From Acidobacteriota bacterium (GTDB lineage: Bacteria; Acidobacteriota; Terriglobia; Terriglobales; Acidobacteriaceae), in assembly GCA_019510535.1 (NCBI GenBank), contig JAEKKE010000322.1, forward strand, positions 1 through 7,188: a stretch of DNA of 7,188 nucleotides. Direction: 5' to 3'. A program made the translations under genes and the position numbers. Shown here piece after piece: positions 6,434 through 7,188 of this stretch. The notes below the pieces were generated by a model. The model was not told where the DNA came from and made no database searches. It saw only the letters and a program-made list of their open reading frames with translations. The first letter of the stretch is position 1, and each line of letters begins with the position of its first letter.

Positions 6434-7144
6434 TCAAAAGTATTCAGCGGCCATGCGTTGCCACGATGGCCAGTCATGGCCCGTGTTGTCGCCCCACACA
6501 TCGAGCCTTACCGGGATTCCTTTCTGCCGCATGACGGCTGCGAGCTTTTCATTCTGGTCCCAGCACTGGTCATGGACACCGGTTGCCAGAACATAGACGT
6601 TCTTCCGGTAGCGATCCAGATACCAGGGATCATGCAGGTTTGGAAGAAAATGATTGGGGAAGAGCAGATAGACATCCTGATCGTAATAGCCATACAGGAA
6701 GCCTGTGAGATCGAAGGCGCCGCTCATCGACAACATACCGGTGAAGACATCCGGGTGCCGCAAGGCCATGCTGACCGCGTGAAATCCGCCGAAGCTGCAA
6801 CCGGCCAGCGCCAGTTGCGGGGCATGATTCTTTTGGCGCACAAGAGCCTGCACCTCCTTCAGGATGTACTGCTCATACTGCAGATGCCGTGCAACGCGCC
6901 AATGTGCAGGTGCGCCGCGGTTATACCAGCTTTCGGCATCGACTGAGTCTACACAGAAGAGCTGCAACTCTCCGTGGTGGATCTTCCGATGGACAGCTTC
7001 CACCATGCCGCGATCCTCAAACTCGTAAAAGCGCCCCTGGGAGGTCGGGAAGATAATCGCCGGCATGCCTCCATGACCGAAGATCAACAACTCCATCTCG
7101 CGTCCTAACGCAGGCGAGAACCATTTGTGATATTCCCGATTCAT
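6434..7144 (-). CDS. Esterase-like alpha/beta hydrolase
   Basis: The 236-residue product fits the esterase D / enterochelin-esterase-like branch of alpha/beta hydrolases. The nucleophile elbow is G115-C-S117-F-G119-G, with S117 the likely catalytic serine. TGHDW (221-225) supplies the histidine H223, and an acid in ATGVHDQCWDQN (187-198; D192 or D196) completes a plausible triad. There is no signal peptide, so it should be cytoplasmic. The length suits a single-domain hydrolase with a small cap (about 145-175, rich in Tyr, Phe and Leu). The substrate cannot be told from sequence. The start at 7144 has GGAGAGGG (7150-7157) 5 bases upstream. It lies in the same direction as the kinase gene but is separated from it by 195 bases holding the nested repeat, so co-transcription is uncertain. 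It has no evident link to the cell-wall genes. Confidence 0.87.
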   Translation of the reverse strand: MNREYHKWFSPALGREMELLIFGHGGMPAIIFPTSQGRFYEFEDRGMVEAVHRKIHHGELQLFCVDSVDAESWYNRGAPAHWRVARHLQYEQYILKEVQALVRQKNHAPQLALAGCSFGGFHAVSMALRHPDVFTGMLSMSGAFDLTGFLYGYYDQDVYLLFPNHFLPNLHDPWYLDRYRKNVYVLATGVHDQCWDQNEKLAAVMRQKGIPVRLDVWGDNTGHDWPSWQRMAAEYF

Positions 7145-7149
7145 AAGGG

Positions 7150-7157
7150 CCCTCTCC
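7150..7157 (-). promoter_or_regulatory. Ribosome binding site of the esterase gene
   Basis: GGAGAGGG on the minus strand, 5 bases before the ATG at 7144-7142. It is the strongest such site among the minus-strand genes of this window. The remaining 31 bases up to the window edge are too short to judge a promoter. Confidence 0.65.
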
Positions 7158-7188
7158 GCTCTGCTAGGCTGAAGCCATCCTAACCCTA

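Noticed and set aside
6250..6946. Several plus-strand open frames (6250-6534, 6354-6596, 6419-6946) starting in the intergenic gap
   Set aside because: They run antisense into the esterase gene, have no recognisable domain, and the esterase frame has intact catalytic motifs and a good ribosome binding site.

Overview
The window reads as moderately GC-rich chromosomal DNA from a Gram-negative-type bacterium. It carries a bacterial alpha-2-macroglobulin (A2M), secreted murein-active proteins and a soluble multi-PAS histidine kinase, with tight 4-base gene overlaps. The protein style suggests a soil Acidobacteriota (Terriglobia-like), but this is an impression and not proof. No rRNA, tRNA, CRISPR array, insertion sequence or phage gene is visible.

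Layout. Plus strand, 1-1795: the 3' end of an A2M-family gene, then a coupled gene for a six-helix membrane protein of unknown function. Minus strand, 6238 down to 1735: a three-gene run consisting of a cytosolic GAF-PAS-PAS histidine kinase, a very small secreted penicillin-binding-protein transpeptidase, and a secreted SpoIID-type protein fused to a C-terminal HExxH metallopeptidase-like domain. Each gene in this run overlaps the next by 4 bases. The two groups converge, and their last genes overlap by 61 bases. Minus strand, 7144-6434: a small alpha/beta-hydrolase esterase with a good ribosome binding site. Positions 7158-7188 hold nothing I can recognise.

The 195-base gap between esterase and kinase (6239-6433) holds the most distinctive non-coding structure. 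It is a 110-base nested inverted repeat (6314-6423): 19-base outer arms (16 of 19 matching) share exactly the same centre as a perfect 8-base inner hairpin, and all four arms are variants of one GCRTTTTCC-type motif.

How the genes may work together (inference). A2M proteins in Proteobacteria are often encoded beside a penicillin-binding protein and are thought to protect the envelope against foreign proteases. Here a partial A2M gene faces a glycan-strand enzyme, a transpeptidase and a putative peptidase, so the region may be an envelope or cell-wall maintenance and defence locus. The kinase would be its regulator or sensor; no response regulator lies within the window.
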